Origin: Coprobacter secundus
GTDB lineage: Bacteria > Bacteroidota > Bacteroidia > Bacteroidales > Coprobacteraceae
Direction: 5' to 3'
Length of the DNA stretch: 64,000 bases
NCBI GenBank assembly: GCA_000803105.1
Contig: JTDA01000002.1
Coordinates: forward strand, 248,001-312,000
Within the stretch, counting starts at the first letter, position 1. Each line of letters opens with the position of its first letter. The notes under the pieces are model-generated. The model saw only the letters and a program-made list of their open reading frames with translations, made no database searches and was not told the origin of the DNA. Positions 1-9,633 of this stretch are shown piece by piece. The position numbers and the translations under genes were made by a program.

Positions 1-1058
1 ATATGTTGCCAACCATAATACATATTGATATTAACTGTATTCGGCATATTTCTCCTTCCCGATTTCGTCGTTACCACTACAACACCATTTGCCGCACGTA
101 CACCATAAATAGAAGCCGAACCGTCCTTCAATACCGAGATACTTTCAATATCATTAAAATCTATATTATTAAATTGTCCTTCTTCCATCTGCACTCCATC
201 CACGACATAAAGAGGGGTACCCATATTACGGATATTCAATGTTGTCCAATTTCCCGGACGTCCATCAGACATACGACTATTGATACCTGCAACTTTACCA
301 ACCAAAGCCCCTGAAGTATTCGTTGCTGCTGACCGAGATATGTCTTCAGAACCGACCACCGATATGGCACTCGTTACTGACTCTCGTTTTTGAGTACCAT
401 ATCCGACAACGACAACTTCACCCAAAAGCTCCTGATTTTCCCTCATACGTATCGTCATATCCGAACGACCATCAAGTTTTTCGGACACTTCATTATAACC
501 AATATACGTCACGGATATTTCCGGATTGGAAATTTCTTCTGGAACAGTTATTGTATAATAACCATCCATGTCAGTAACGACCCGATTTTTAGAGCCCTTA
601 ATACTTATAGTTGCTCCTAAAAGAGGTTCTCCATTTATATCCAATACCCGTCCTGTAACTGTTTTCTTACCTTGTGAAGAGTTAGGTGGCATATTCCGCT
701 TCACTTTTACATCAGCTTTTGCCAAAACGATATGGCGATTTTTTACAGTATACTTAATTCCTGTATTCTGCAATAACAAGTCAAGGACCTTATTAATAGT
801 CGCATTCTCTGCTTTTACAGAAACTATCGTATTTTCATTAATCTCATCTGCATTGTAAAAAAACAAATATTCCGACTGCGCCTCTATTTTTTTAACAGCA
901 TCTTTTAAAGTCTTCTTTTCTATCTGTATTGTCAATTTTGTCTGAAGAGGAGATTCTCTTGTTGCAAATAAAGATATATCTACTATCGACAACATCAAAA
1001 CTGTACAGACAAGCTTCTTTACCATCGAAAATAAAAATAATCGGTTGTTAGCTATCAT
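1..1058 (-). CDS. SusC-like TonB-dependent receptor with STN domain (partial, N-terminal part)
   Basis: Outer-membrane TonB-dependent transporter of the SusC/RagA type. I translated the minus strand; the open frame runs off the left edge. It shows a signal peptide (MVKKLVCTVLMLS...), an STN (secretin/TonB short N-terminal) domain at about residues 35-95 with the SEYLFFYN signature, a carboxypeptidase-like beta-sandwich with VTGRVLD and GEPLLGATI at about 110-190, then a plug domain with VVVGYGTQK and ISVLKDGSASIYG. The STN domain normally contacts a FecR anti-sigma factor, and FecR and sigma genes lie directly upstream on the same strand, so transport and transcription are probably coupled. 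Start taken at 1058; an in-frame ATG at 1025 is equally possible. The transported substrate cannot be told from this fragment. Confidence 0.93.
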   Translation of the reverse strand, partial: MIANNRLFLFSMVKKLVCTVLMLSIVDISLFATRESPLQTKLTIQIEKKTLKDAVKKIEAQSEYLFFYNADEINENTIVSVKAENATINKVLDLLLQNTGIKYTVKNRHIVLAKADVKVKRNMPPNSSQGKKTVTGRVLDINGEPLLGATISIKGSKNRVVTDMDGYYTITVPEEISNPEISVTYIGYNEVSEKLDGRSDMTIRMRENQELLGEVVVVGYGTQKRESVTSAISVVGSEDISRSAATNTSGALVGKVAGINSRMSDGRPGNWTTLNIRNMGTPLYVVDGVQMEEGQFNNIDFNDIESISVLKDGSASIYGVRAANGVVVVTTKSGRRNMPNTVNINMYYGWQH

Positions 1059-1203
1059 AATTCGTAGTTTAAGATTTTCTCATTTTTCTGTAAAAGGCAA
1101 GAAATACAACCGAATGATATCTGTTCTGAGATACGTATGTGCGCCAACTCATACATTTCTCAAAAACATCAGTTTAAAAATATTTTTCTAAAAAATATGA
1201 TTT

Positions 1204-2196
1204 TTATTCCTTATACAATACTATTTTCCTATCCTGTTTTTTACACTTAAGATTTGTAGCCAATTCTATCACATCTAAAAAATCGTTCAAATCTTGCCCC
1301 TGATAAAATGTTCCCCGAAACGACTTATTCATAATCGCTGTATCAAGACACTCGAATGTAACATTATATACATGGCTCATACGGGCCAAAATCTCTTTCA
1401 ATGATTGTGGCTGAAAAGTATAATAATTATTTAGCCAAGAGACTACCTCATCAGTATCAACCATACTTATTTCTACCTGTGTATTTGACCGATTATATTT
1501 CAGCTGCTCTCCCGGTCTCAGCACCTTTTCACTATCAAAGCTTGATGTAATAAATTTCACAGAACCTTCTAATAAAGTTGTAATAAATACAGTATCAGAC
1601 GGATAAGAGCGTACATTAAATTTCGTTCCTAATACACTAATACACTGGTCTCCCGATATTACAATAAACGGCTTCTGCTCATCTTTTGCTACATCAAAAA
1701 AACCCTCGCCATCCAATATTACTGCACGCTTTTTCACCCCATACTCTGACGTATAACTCATACTGGTATTCGCCCCTAATTTTATACAAGTACCATCCGG
1801 TAAATGAACTTCACCCGGAGCACCTCCTGTAAAATAAGAATAAATTTCCGGCTCCTCCGTCCCAAATCCATTTGAAATAAAATACCAAGAGAGTCCTACA
1901 AGAAAAATGAAAATTGCTGCAACAGATGAAATACACCGTATTATGAAATGTTTCTTCTTTTGCATATCTTCCTGTTTCTGCCGTAATTTAATCTCTAACC
2001 GGCACCAACTTTCACTTATATCAACAGAAAGATTAGACCTAGAATCATGTATAGCTTTCAAATCAAAAAAGTATCTTTCATTTTTTTTATCTGCACAGAT
2101 CCATTCAAAAAAATAATGTAACTCTTTTTCCGAAAGTTTATTTTCCAGAAATTCCACAATCAAAATATCTATATCTTTCTCTAATTCGCTCATCAA
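1204..2196 (-). CDS. FecR-family anti-sigma factor (DUF4974)
   Basis: Inner-membrane anti-sigma factor of 330 residues. The cytoplasmic N-terminal part (about 1-82) would hold the sigma factor. One membrane segment lies at about 84-108, followed by a periplasmic FecR domain beginning near GGAPGEVHLPDGT and a C-terminal DUF4974 domain from about 255 that should touch the STN domain of the receptor. It sits between the ECF sigma gene (60 bp upstream) and the STN-bearing SusC gene (145 bp downstream), the usual order for a trans-envelope signalling set in Bacteroidetes. Start at MMSEL; the second Met, one codon later, is an alternative. Confidence 0.93.
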   Translation of the reverse strand: MMSELEKDIDILIVEFLENKLSEKELHYFFEWICADKKNERYFFDLKAIHDSRSNLSVDISESWCRLEIKLRQKQEDMQKKKHFIIRCISSVAAIFIFLVGLSWYFISNGFGTEEPEIYSYFTGGAPGEVHLPDGTCIKLGANTSMSYTSEYGVKKRAVILDGEGFFDVAKDEQKPFIVISGDQCISVLGTKFNVRSYPSDTVFITTLLEGSVKFITSSFDSEKVLRPGEQLKYNRSNTQVEISMVDTDEVVSWLNNYYTFQPQSLKEILARMSHVYNVTFECLDTAIMNKSFRGTFYQGQDLNDFLDVIELATNLKCKKQDRKIVLYKE

Positions 2197-2256
2197 TATT
2201 CCGTCTTTATATACTTAACATACGATACCCAAAAAATACTCATCTGAATAAAAATA

Positions 2257-2802
2257 TTACTGCATTCGAAATATCAAAATAAAACAAAATAAAAGATTTG
2301 CTGGAATATGCTGCCTCAAAAATACAAGGGCTCTGTACAAATTATTTTCTACTGTTCGTTGAGATAATCCAAGTTGCTCCGCAATAGTTTTAGAATCTAA
2401 TCCCTTAATATAATATAATTTAAATATTTCTAATCTTTTAGAAGGGAGTAGATTTATAACTTTCTGTACATTTTGAAATAAATCCCTATCATCAATTTCC
2501 TTTTCTATACAGTACCCATCTATCTCCTTTAATAATAACTCTGCTGTTTTCCGAGTTTTATAATCTGAAACAAAAGATTGGTGTTGTAATTGATTAATAC
2601 ATAAATTCCTGACTATCGTGTACAATAACTTTAATAAATCAACATCAGGAAAATCCCAAAATTTCTTTTCGTATAATTTTATAAATGCATCTTGAACAAT
2701 ATCTTCTGCTGAATACCTGTCAACAAAACGGCATGCAAATCGAATCAATGATTTGGCATTCTCTAAATATAACCTTTTATATTTTTCTATAACATCCGGC
2801 AT
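2257..2802 (-). CDS. ECF RNA polymerase sigma factor (Bacteroidetes expansion family type)
   Basis: Sigma-70 factor of the extracytoplasmic-function type, 181 residues. Region 2 is seen in AEDIVQDAFIKLYEKKF (about residues 32-48) and region 4 in KTIAEQLGLSQRTVENNLYRAL (about 136-157), the helix-turn-helix that binds the -35 element. It is followed by the FecR anti-sigma gene and the STN-type SusC gene, so it very likely activates that receptor and whatever PUL continues beyond the left edge. I found no TAnnTTTG element directly upstream. A terminator for the preceding gene separates it from the 3044-4831 gene. Confidence 0.95.
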   Translation of the reverse strand: MPDVIEKYKRLYLENAKSLIRFACRFVDRYSAEDIVQDAFIKLYEKKFWDFPDVDLLKLLYTIVRNLCINQLQHQSFVSDYKTRKTAELLLKEIDGYCIEKEIDDRDLFQNVQKVINLLPSKRLEIFKLYYIKGLDSKTIAEQLGLSQRTVENNLYRALVFLRQHIPANLLFCFILIFRMQ

Positions 2803-2977
2803 CTATTACCTTTTTCATAAAATTACAAACTCAGATTTATGACCACCCTCTTTCTCATTTTATTTTTATCATAAAAATTTTCTGCTTCTCAATAGTATCT
2901 TATCATTAATATATATCTATTGTATGGACTATCTTTCAACAAACTTTACAACCGAAATCAAATTACAAAGGGAAAAA

Positions 2978-3010
2978 GGACATACTATTACAAAAAATGA
3001 TAGTATGTCC
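2978..3010 (-). terminator. Rho-independent terminator after the GLUG-repeat gene
   Basis: Perfect 10-bp inverted repeat (arms 2978-2987 and 3001-3010) around a 13-base loop. Read on the minus strand it is followed by a T-rich run (TTTTTCCCTTT). It lies 33 bp beyond the stop codon of the 3044-4831 gene. Confidence 0.85.
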
Positions 3011-3043
3011 CAAATTTAATTATATTTTTAAATTATATAATTG

Positions 3044-4831
3044 TTATCGTAATATTTTTATAACTGAATTCCCAAGATTTGTCTGGACTAATAAAACATA
3101 CACACCTGAAACAAAATCTGCGGTCGAAATAGTATGGTAGCCACAATCCAAGCCAGAACTATAAATACATGCTAATGAACCAACATTATATAAAAATACT
3201 TGTGCATCGGTTACATTTTCAGGAATTGATAAGTCAATCGTTTCTTTCAGGATATTGACCATTACACCCGATTCAGCTTTAACATTTTCAACACCTACCG
3301 GCAACATTTCATTATTTGCAACACCTATAACCGAATATGAAGGCATTTTACCGTCTTCCATAGCTATAAAAGTTATTCTATCTTTTTCCAGTACAAATGT
3401 TTCATCCCAACGAATACTCCATCTTCCATCTCCAATCTCTGTTGCAACATCTAACAGCTCTCCATAAGCCGATAATACATAAAATTGAGATGGATTACCT
3501 ATATAAGAACCCTCAGCACCATTCTTTGCACATTTCTCTACAGATACGGGAGCCGTTTGATTTACAAAAAACGGGAATGTCTGGCCTTCAATTATCTGCC
3601 ATTTATCGGCATTATTAAATTTCATATTCGATAATGATTTCATATCGTTCAGCGCAAGACCTTTCGCATCAAAAGTCACTTCATCATGTCCTTCTCCCAT
3701 GTTTATTGCAGCACCATCTTTATTATAGAAACAATTTGTTACAGTCAAGGATGGCCAATTACGTCCACAGATTCCTCCAATCTTTATATCTCCTGAACCA
3801 GTTATCGCCCCTGCGGCATAACAGCCTGAAATAGACTGATATGATGTTCCCGTAATTCCTCCCGACCAAATAGAAGTATTCAAAGCCGAGGCTAAAACAT
3901 CTCCTGTAGAATAACAATTCTGCACAATGCCATCAATTGGAGATCCGCCAATACCTCCAGCTCCTGGTCCTGATATTTTACCACAATTAAAATTATTATC
4001 TATAACAGTTGTCTTAATCCCTTGTTGATACCCAACAATCCCACCGACAGCATCTTCACTGGCAGTAACAGTACAATAATTTGCACAATTTTGGACACCA
4101 GGAGTATCTCCTACCGCTTGTTCAAGTTGCAAGAACCCGATAATTCCTCCTACCCGTTTTGTACCCTCAACTGACCCGGTAGCAATACAGTTACGAACAT
4201 AACGCCCTGTCCCAACACATTGATTAAAACCCGAAATTGCTGCTATACCATCACCTCCTGTTACGGTTATGCCCAATGCTTGGCAATTATCAATATTTCC
4301 CTCATTTACACCAACAATACCTCCAATATTATCAAGACCATCAATCTGACTGTTTATTACCTTACAGTTTACTATCGAACCTCCTTTCTTTTCCCAATTT
4401 CCATTCGTGGAACATACAATACCACACCAATTTCCTCCTTCTACATATGCCCCGTAGAACGTCAAATTTTTTACAATACCTGGAGCCTGTATACGACCAA
4501 AGAATCCCAATCCATCGCTCGCGCCCGTCATTTCCAAGCCTGTAATCACTTTTCCATTCCCATCAAATGTGCCCTCAAAAGCATTATCGATAGTAGAACC
4601 TATTGGATTCCAGACCACTCCTGTAAGATCGATATCATTCATTAATTTAAAGCAAACAGAACTTTGAGCCGTATAATCACCGACAGCTTTCAAATCATCC
4701 ACTGTCATTATCTGATACGGGTCATCTATCGTACCTGCTCCACCCGTAAATGTATGGCCTTCGGCCCATGTATTCCCTGAAACCCCGCAAAATAATACGA
4801 ACGCAAAAGATAAGTAATACTTCTTTTTCAT
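3044..4831 (-). CDS. T9SS-exported GLUG-motif repeat protein
   Basis: Secreted or surface protein of about 595 residues with no recognised enzymatic motif. A signal peptide (MKKKYYLSFAFVLF) is followed by a GGAGTIDDPYQI-type leader and an array of GLUG-like repeats rich in G-G-I-G and NCYSTG elements (about residues 35-370), as seen in IgA-peptidase M26-like adhesins and other beta-solenoid surface proteins. The C-terminal 80 residues end in SGVYVLLVQTNLGNSVIKIL, a type A T9SS sorting domain. I start at ATG 4831 because the earlier Met (4855) precedes the signal peptide by eight residues. Its own terminator lies just downstream. The role is unknown; adhesion or glycan binding is possible. Confidence 0.8.
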   Translation of the reverse strand: MKKKYYLSFAFVLFCGVSGNTWAEGHTFTGGAGTIDDPYQIMTVDDLKAVGDYTAQSSVCFKLMNDIDLTGVVWNPIGSTIDNAFEGTFDGNGKVITGLEMTGASDGLGFFGRIQAPGIVKNLTFYGAYVEGGNWCGIVCSTNGNWEKKGGSIVNCKVINSQIDGLDNIGGIVGVNEGNIDNCQALGITVTGGDGIAAISGFNQCVGTGRYVRNCIATGSVEGTKRVGGIIGFLQLEQAVGDTPGVQNCANYCTVTASEDAVGGIVGYQQGIKTTVIDNNFNCGKISGPGAGGIGGSPIDGIVQNCYSTGDVLASALNTSIWSGGITGTSYQSISGCYAAGAITGSGDIKIGGICGRNWPSLTVTNCFYNKDGAAINMGEGHDEVTFDAKGLALNDMKSLSNMKFNNADKWQIIEGQTFPFFVNQTAPVSVEKCAKNGAEGSYIGNPSQFYVLSAYGELLDVATEIGDGRWSIRWDETFVLEKDRITFIAMEDGKMPSYSVIGVANNEMLPVGVENVKAESGVMVNILKETIDLSIPENVTDAQVFLYNVGSLACIYSSGLDCGYHTISTADFVSGVYVLLVQTNLGNSVIKILR

Positions 4832-5011
4832 TGTAGCATAATTTAAAGTTAACAATAAAAATTAATTTGTTTCTATTGGCGCATAAAAACAGATTCAATA
4901 AAGTTATATTTCAGCCTTTATATTAGATTAACAATCGAACTTATATTCATACTCATTTTTCTTGAAAATATTTTATCTTATTTATATAAATATTATTCAT
5001 ATCAGTTTAAA

Positions 5012-5049
5012 TAAAAACGGAATTTTATTTTCATAAAACTCCGTTTTTA
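5012..5049 (-). terminator. Terminator hairpin after the 844-residue beta-helix gene
   Basis: Ten-bp perfect outer stem (5012-5021 with 5040-5049) plus an inner 6-bp stem (5023-5028 with 5033-5038) closing a 4-base loop. It lies just downstream of the minus-strand stop at 5071. On the minus strand the 3' arm is A/T-rich but only a weak T run follows. Confidence 0.7.
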
Positions 5050-5070
5050 AACAGTTGTACCGTTATATTA

Positions 5071-7605
5071 TTATCTAATAATAATTTTCCCAACTTTTAT
5101 TATATTATTATCAGTGTCATAAATTTTTACCAAATAAGCACCCGGATCCCACCCATTTACAGGGATCATATTTCCAACTCCTTCTTTACATAAATATCCG
5201 TTAACATTGTATGCCTGCCAACACGGAGACGATATTCCAATAACATAAATATTTCTTCCCGCATCCGTTGCAATCGGGTACATCGAAACTTGACGATTAT
5301 CATTTACAAATAAATTCATATCCGAAACGGAATTCTTAAATATTAAATTTTTCACCAATTCATGGTCATCCGTATTATTTGTTTTTATATGTATATCATC
5401 ATCTCCTGTCAACAAATTTCCCTCTATTATGACATTATCAAAAACAATATTTTTTACTTCCTTCATTGGTGTTCCATCTTCATACCAGCCATAAAGCCAG
5501 ATATCATTCGCAATCTCGCTCCCACTGTTCGACATCAAAGTAATATTCCGAAATGTTATTTCCTCTATTCCCCCTGGTAATTTTTGGTTTCCCTGAATAG
5601 ACCCAAACCAAAAATCATTTTTAAATCCAAGACCAATCAATCGTTCACAACGATATACCCGAATATCCTCAAAAAGAATATTCCTGAAATACGTTCCATG
5701 TAAAGCACAAATATTCATTGCCGAACGTTCGTCTAATTGCTCATGATGATTCGGGTCGTCATATGAAAACAATATATCACTACTTTTCAAAGAAATATTC
5801 TCATATATTGAGGCCTGGGTCTCCGCTCCTAAGCCAAACGCATTGTTCGCATCATTCCACAACTGAATACGTTCAAATGTCAAATTTCGATTAGGTTTAT
5901 AATTCGAAGGCAGGGTCGTTGAAGGAGCCATGCCTTTTATTGCTATTGCGTCGTCACATGCTCGGATAAACATATTCTCGAACGTACAATCGGTCGAAAG
6001 ATTTATATCACATCCATCGGTACTAGCATAACGGGTAGAAATAATCTTTACATTTTTAAAATGTATATCAGAACTATTATCTACACCTGTCGTCCAACTT
6101 TTTGCTCTGTGCCCATGTACTATAATACCTTCTACTGTAGCACCAGAAGACCATAGCACCTGCATTACCATACCTTTATTATGCTCTTGGTTCATCACCA
6201 TACCACGACCAAAAATACGTGCCGAAGTCCCTGACGATATACACAACTGACCATCCAAAACAGCTCCTCCAGCAAGATAAGCCCTATAGTCTTTATCCAA
6301 TGTCAGTTTTCCTTCCGAGAAAAATTCACTCAAATCATAATATCCCGGACCAAAATAATGCAATTCTGACGTAGGTTCATAAATATATCCACTTTTCCCT
6401 CTTACCGATTCCGGAACCTCTTCGTCTATACTGTTTGCAAATAGATGCAATACATCTCCTCGATAATCATCATTTACTATTAAAGTTAAATTTACATCCG
6501 CCTCATTCAATGTAAAAGTAATCGTTCGGTCATCTTTTCTATATGCCCTTACCCCATAACGATCAGGGATCAAATCAAAATCGTCCAATGTACCGGCATA
6601 AGAAATATCAATAGTCACTGGAACATTTTCTTTAAAATCAAAATATCCAAAATTGACACTTCCTCCGAAACAATTATTATCATTATAAATACCTGTATAT
6701 TTGCCATTTACCGAAACCGTAAACTGAGCCGGTCCCTCCATCGGATATTCCAAAGGCCTGGAATAAGTTATAAGATTCTCATCTGTTGTACGTTCTCCAA
6801 TAGCTTTTATAGCAAATTCCCAAATATCGTCATTCAATTGAATTTTTGAATTTACAGGACTCACCCGTTTCATTCCTAAAGATTTATTACCCATGAACAG
6901 ACCTCTTCCATATACCCGATCATCCAAACTTCCATCAAAACCAATCCACTCATCTACCAATGCACCTCCCATTATATAGATACTTTTTGCCTTACGCAGT
7001 TCTGCATTAATAGACATCTTGCTCAAATCATAATACCCTGGGCCAAAAATACATAATCCAGAACTCTCATCATAAGTATATCCTTGAGGACTTTCAACCT
7101 GAGGAAAACCTTTTCCCTTACTATTAATAAATAAATGTAATATATCGCTCCGAGTATTTCCTATAAGCTCAATAATCAGCTCTCTATCTCTTGCCGGAGA
7201 TTTAAACCCTATCACTTTTGCCGACTTCTTTTGTACCGACACAAGTTCTTCACCTGTATACACCTCAAACGCCTTAATCGTCGCACTATATGATACAGTA
7301 ATTTCTGATGATACAACATCATCACATTCCAGCGATGCAAAATGTATCACCTTTCCTTTGTCATCCTTATAATTATACACTCCAGTATAAACTCCATTTA
7401 TTGCCACATTAATACTCGCAGTCGTCTCTAATATATATTCCGATGGACGAATATAGGTTGAAATTATATTATCACTGTAATTCTGCCCAGCTGCTTTTCT
7501 GGCAAAAGACCACTTAGATGTATCTTCAATGGCAAATACCCAAACGACATTAAAAAAATAAATTATCCCTAAACAAAATAAAAGATTTGCCTTTTTCATA
7601 AACAA
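5071..7605 (-). CDS. Parallel beta-helix glycosidase-like protein (GH28/GH49 clan), duplicated N-terminal module, T9SS sorting domain
   Basis: Exported protein of 844 residues. After a signal peptide (start could also be the Met two codons in, 7599) there are two copies of an N-terminal beta-sandwich plus helix entry: copy A at about 28-250 (WSFARKAAGQNY ... FGPGYYDL ... GRGLFM) and copy B at about 265-470 (WEFAIKAIGERT ... FGPGYYDL ... GRGMVM). Only copy B continues into a full right-handed beta-helix. There TDGCDIN and CDDAIAIKG place one Asp 21 and 22 residues before an Asp pair, the acid arrangement of clan GH-N (GH28 polygalacturonases, GH49 dextranases). The end, GAYLVKIYDTDNN...IIIR, is a T9SS sorting domain. 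It is about 27 bp downstream of a paralogue, so they probably form one transcript. The substrate is unknown. Confidence 0.82.
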   Translation of the reverse strand: MFMKKANLLFCLGIIYFFNVVWVFAIEDTSKWSFARKAAGQNYSDNIISTYIRPSEYILETTASINVAINGVYTGVYNYKDDKGKVIHFASLECDDVVSSEITVSYSATIKAFEVYTGEELVSVQKKSAKVIGFKSPARDRELIIELIGNTRSDILHLFINSKGKGFPQVESPQGYTYDESSGLCIFGPGYYDLSKMSINAELRKAKSIYIMGGALVDEWIGFDGSLDDRVYGRGLFMGNKSLGMKRVSPVNSKIQLNDDIWEFAIKAIGERTTDENLITYSRPLEYPMEGPAQFTVSVNGKYTGIYNDNNCFGGSVNFGYFDFKENVPVTIDISYAGTLDDFDLIPDRYGVRAYRKDDRTITFTLNEADVNLTLIVNDDYRGDVLHLFANSIDEEVPESVRGKSGYIYEPTSELHYFGPGYYDLSEFFSEGKLTLDKDYRAYLAGGAVLDGQLCISSGTSARIFGRGMVMNQEHNKGMVMQVLWSSGATVEGIIVHGHRAKSWTTGVDNSSDIHFKNVKIISTRYASTDGCDINLSTDCTFENMFIRACDDAIAIKGMAPSTTLPSNYKPNRNLTFERIQLWNDANNAFGLGAETQASIYENISLKSSDILFSYDDPNHHEQLDERSAMNICALHGTYFRNILFEDIRVYRCERLIGLGFKNDFWFGSIQGNQKLPGGIEEITFRNITLMSNSGSEIANDIWLYGWYEDGTPMKEVKNIVFDNVIIEGNLLTGDDDIHIKTNNTDDHELVKNLIFKNSVSDMNLFVNDNRQVSMYPIATDAGRNIYVIGISSPCWQAYNVNGYLCKEGVGNMIPVNGWDPGAYLVKIYDTDNNIIKVGKIIIR

Positions 7606-7631
7606 TTTTAATATAAATCAAACCTATAAAA

Positions 7632-9476
7632 TTACCGTACTATAATAGCCGTCACTTGAGATGATAACCGCCCATCCAATATTTTAATAAAATTGATTCC
7701 GCTGGGCCACTCAGCTGTAGAGATAATACACTTTCCCGAATAATCACCCAATAACTGACCCAATGAAGAATAAGCACTACATTTAAGAATAGGGTCTCCC
7801 TCCAAATAAATATTTTCACCTTGATTCAATATCGTAGGATATACTTTTACTGCATATTTTTCTCGAACTTCTGTAACATCTAAACCGGTATTAAAAAACA
7901 AATCTTTAACCAAAATAATCCCAGAGACATTATTTGTTTTGATACTCTGGTCATTTTGCAATAAATTACCTTCTATTATTACATTATCAAAAGTGATATT
8001 TTTCACTTGTTTCGTAGGGGTTCCCTCCTTATACCATCCATAAAGCCATATATCGTTTGCAATTTTACTTCCACTATTCGATTCACAGATTATATTCCGA
8101 AATATGACACCATCAATTCCTCCAGGATAACTTTGGTCTCCCTGTATGGAACCAAACCAAAAATTATCTTTAAAGCCAAGTCCTATTAAACGTTCACATC
8201 TATTGACTCGAATATTCTCAAAAACTATATTTCTAAAATATGTCCCATGTAAAGCACATATATTCATTGCCGAACGTTCATCTAAAGTTTCATGATAATT
8301 GGGATCATCATATGAAAATAATATATCGCTATTTCTTAAAGAAATATTTTCGTATAGCGAAGCCCGAGTTTCTGCCCCCATTCCAAAAGCATTATTACAA
8401 TCATTCCACAATTGCATTTTCTCAAACAAGAGATTTTTATTCGGCCGGCAATCCGCTGGAGCAGACGTTTCGGCATCTAAACCTTTAATGGCAACTGCAT
8501 CGTCACAACTTCGAATAAACATATTCTCAAATGTAAAATCGGTACATTGATTAATGTCAATACCATCGGTACTCGCATAGCGGGTACTTATAATCTTTAC
8601 ATTACGATACGACAACCCTGAACTTTTATCATTTGTACACACCCAACCCGGAGCTCTGTGTCCATGAATAATTATTCCTTCTATAGTTCCTCCTGTCGAT
8701 GCTGATACAGACAAAACGACGCGATTATCCATACCTTTTTCTTCCTTATTCATAATCATCCCTCGTCCTCTTATTTCCGCAGAAGAACTTTGATTGAGAC
8801 CCAACTGTCCATCCAAAACAGCACCACCTGCAAGGTAAATTACCTTTTTTTTATTGACCGATAATGTACCATTACTAAACATTTCACTCAATTTATAATA
8901 TCCCGGCCCAAAATAATGGATACCTTGTTTCTTATCAAAATAATACCCTTCCTTTTGAGCAACATTAGGAATATTCTTATCTATACTATTTGCAAATAAA
9001 TGTAAAACATCGCCTTTATAATTGCCATTTATTATTACGGTTATATACTGTTCTACGTTACTAATCTGGAAAGATAAAGCGTTATCAGATACTTTTTCGG
9101 CTTGTATATTAAATCCTTTTGGTAATATCTCAAATGAATCGATCGAACCGCTATAAGATACAACAATATTTACCGAATTTCCTGCTTCAAAATCAAAATA
9201 CCCAAAATTTACATTTCCTCCCCACAGATTATTGTCATTATAAATACCTGTATAATATCCATTTACTGAGACATTGAATTTTTGAGTTCCTTCCAAAGGA
9301 TATTCTTCCGGCACAGTATAAGTCATCAATTGCCCACTAGAATAATTTTGTCCCATAGCTTTTTGAGCAAATGTCCAAGAATGTGTATCGTCCATTGAAA
9401 AAACCTGCTCAATAAAAAAACAGCAAAAAATAACAGGGAACCACAAAAGAATAAAGACTTTAGGTATTTTTCTCAT
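7632..9476 (-). CDS. Parallel beta-helix glycosidase-like protein (GH28/GH49 clan), T9SS sorting domain
   Basis: Exported protein of 614 residues and close paralogue of the downstream 844-residue protein, but with a single N-terminal module. A signal peptide (about 1-28) leads into WTFAQKAMGQNY and a beta-sandwich to about 215, then a right-handed beta-helix with TDGIDIN and CDDAVAIKG, keeping the same Asp ... Asp-Asp spacing as GH28/GH49. The shared segment LDERSAMNICALHGTYFRN is identical in both proteins, so the duplication is fairly recent or under strong constraint. The C-terminus (about 535-614) resembles a T9SS sorting domain and ends in TAIIVR. It is probably a surface or secreted glycan hydrolase; dextran, pectin or another glycan cannot be decided from sequence alone. 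Confidence 0.8.
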   Translation of the reverse strand: MRKIPKVFILLWFPVIFCCFFIEQVFSMDDTHSWTFAQKAMGQNYSSGQLMTYTVPEEYPLEGTQKFNVSVNGYYTGIYNDNNLWGGNVNFGYFDFEAGNSVNIVVSYSGSIDSFEILPKGFNIQAEKVSDNALSFQISNVEQYITVIINGNYKGDVLHLFANSIDKNIPNVAQKEGYYFDKKQGIHYFGPGYYKLSEMFSNGTLSVNKKKVIYLAGGAVLDGQLGLNQSSSAEIRGRGMIMNKEEKGMDNRVVLSVSASTGGTIEGIIIHGHRAPGWVCTNDKSSGLSYRNVKIISTRYASTDGIDINQCTDFTFENMFIRSCDDAVAIKGLDAETSAPADCRPNKNLLFEKMQLWNDCNNAFGMGAETRASLYENISLRNSDILFSYDDPNYHETLDERSAMNICALHGTYFRNIVFENIRVNRCERLIGLGFKDNFWFGSIQGDQSYPGGIDGVIFRNIICESNSGSKIANDIWLYGWYKEGTPTKQVKNITFDNVIIEGNLLQNDQSIKTNNVSGIILVKDLFFNTGLDVTEVREKYAVKVYPTILNQGENIYLEGDPILKCSAYSSLGQLLGDYSGKCIISTAEWPSGINFIKILDGRLSSQVTAIIVR

Positions 9477-9605
9477 AACAGATATTATTTTAGGTTATTA
9501 TTTTATCAAATTCACAAAAGCCCCAGAGATAAACTCTCTATAAGAAAAACAAACAAACACATATATATACTCACTCCAAATTCTTTATTTCAAAAACTCT
9601 TTTTC

Positions 9606-9613
9606 TATTTTTG
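9606..9613 (+). promoter_or_regulatory. Bacteroidetes-type -7 promoter element for the PfkB kinase gene
   Basis: TATTTTTG fits the TAnnTTTG consensus of the Bacteroidetes primary sigma factor and lies 20 bases before the ATG at 9634. I do not see a clear TTTG at -33. Confidence 0.5.
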
Positions 9614-9633
9614 TACTCCAAATAAAATAAGCT

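Noticed and set aside
4220..4645. A 141-codon plus-strand frame
   Set aside because: Antisense to the GLUG-repeat gene; low-complexity Ile, Tyr, Asn-rich translation with no motif.
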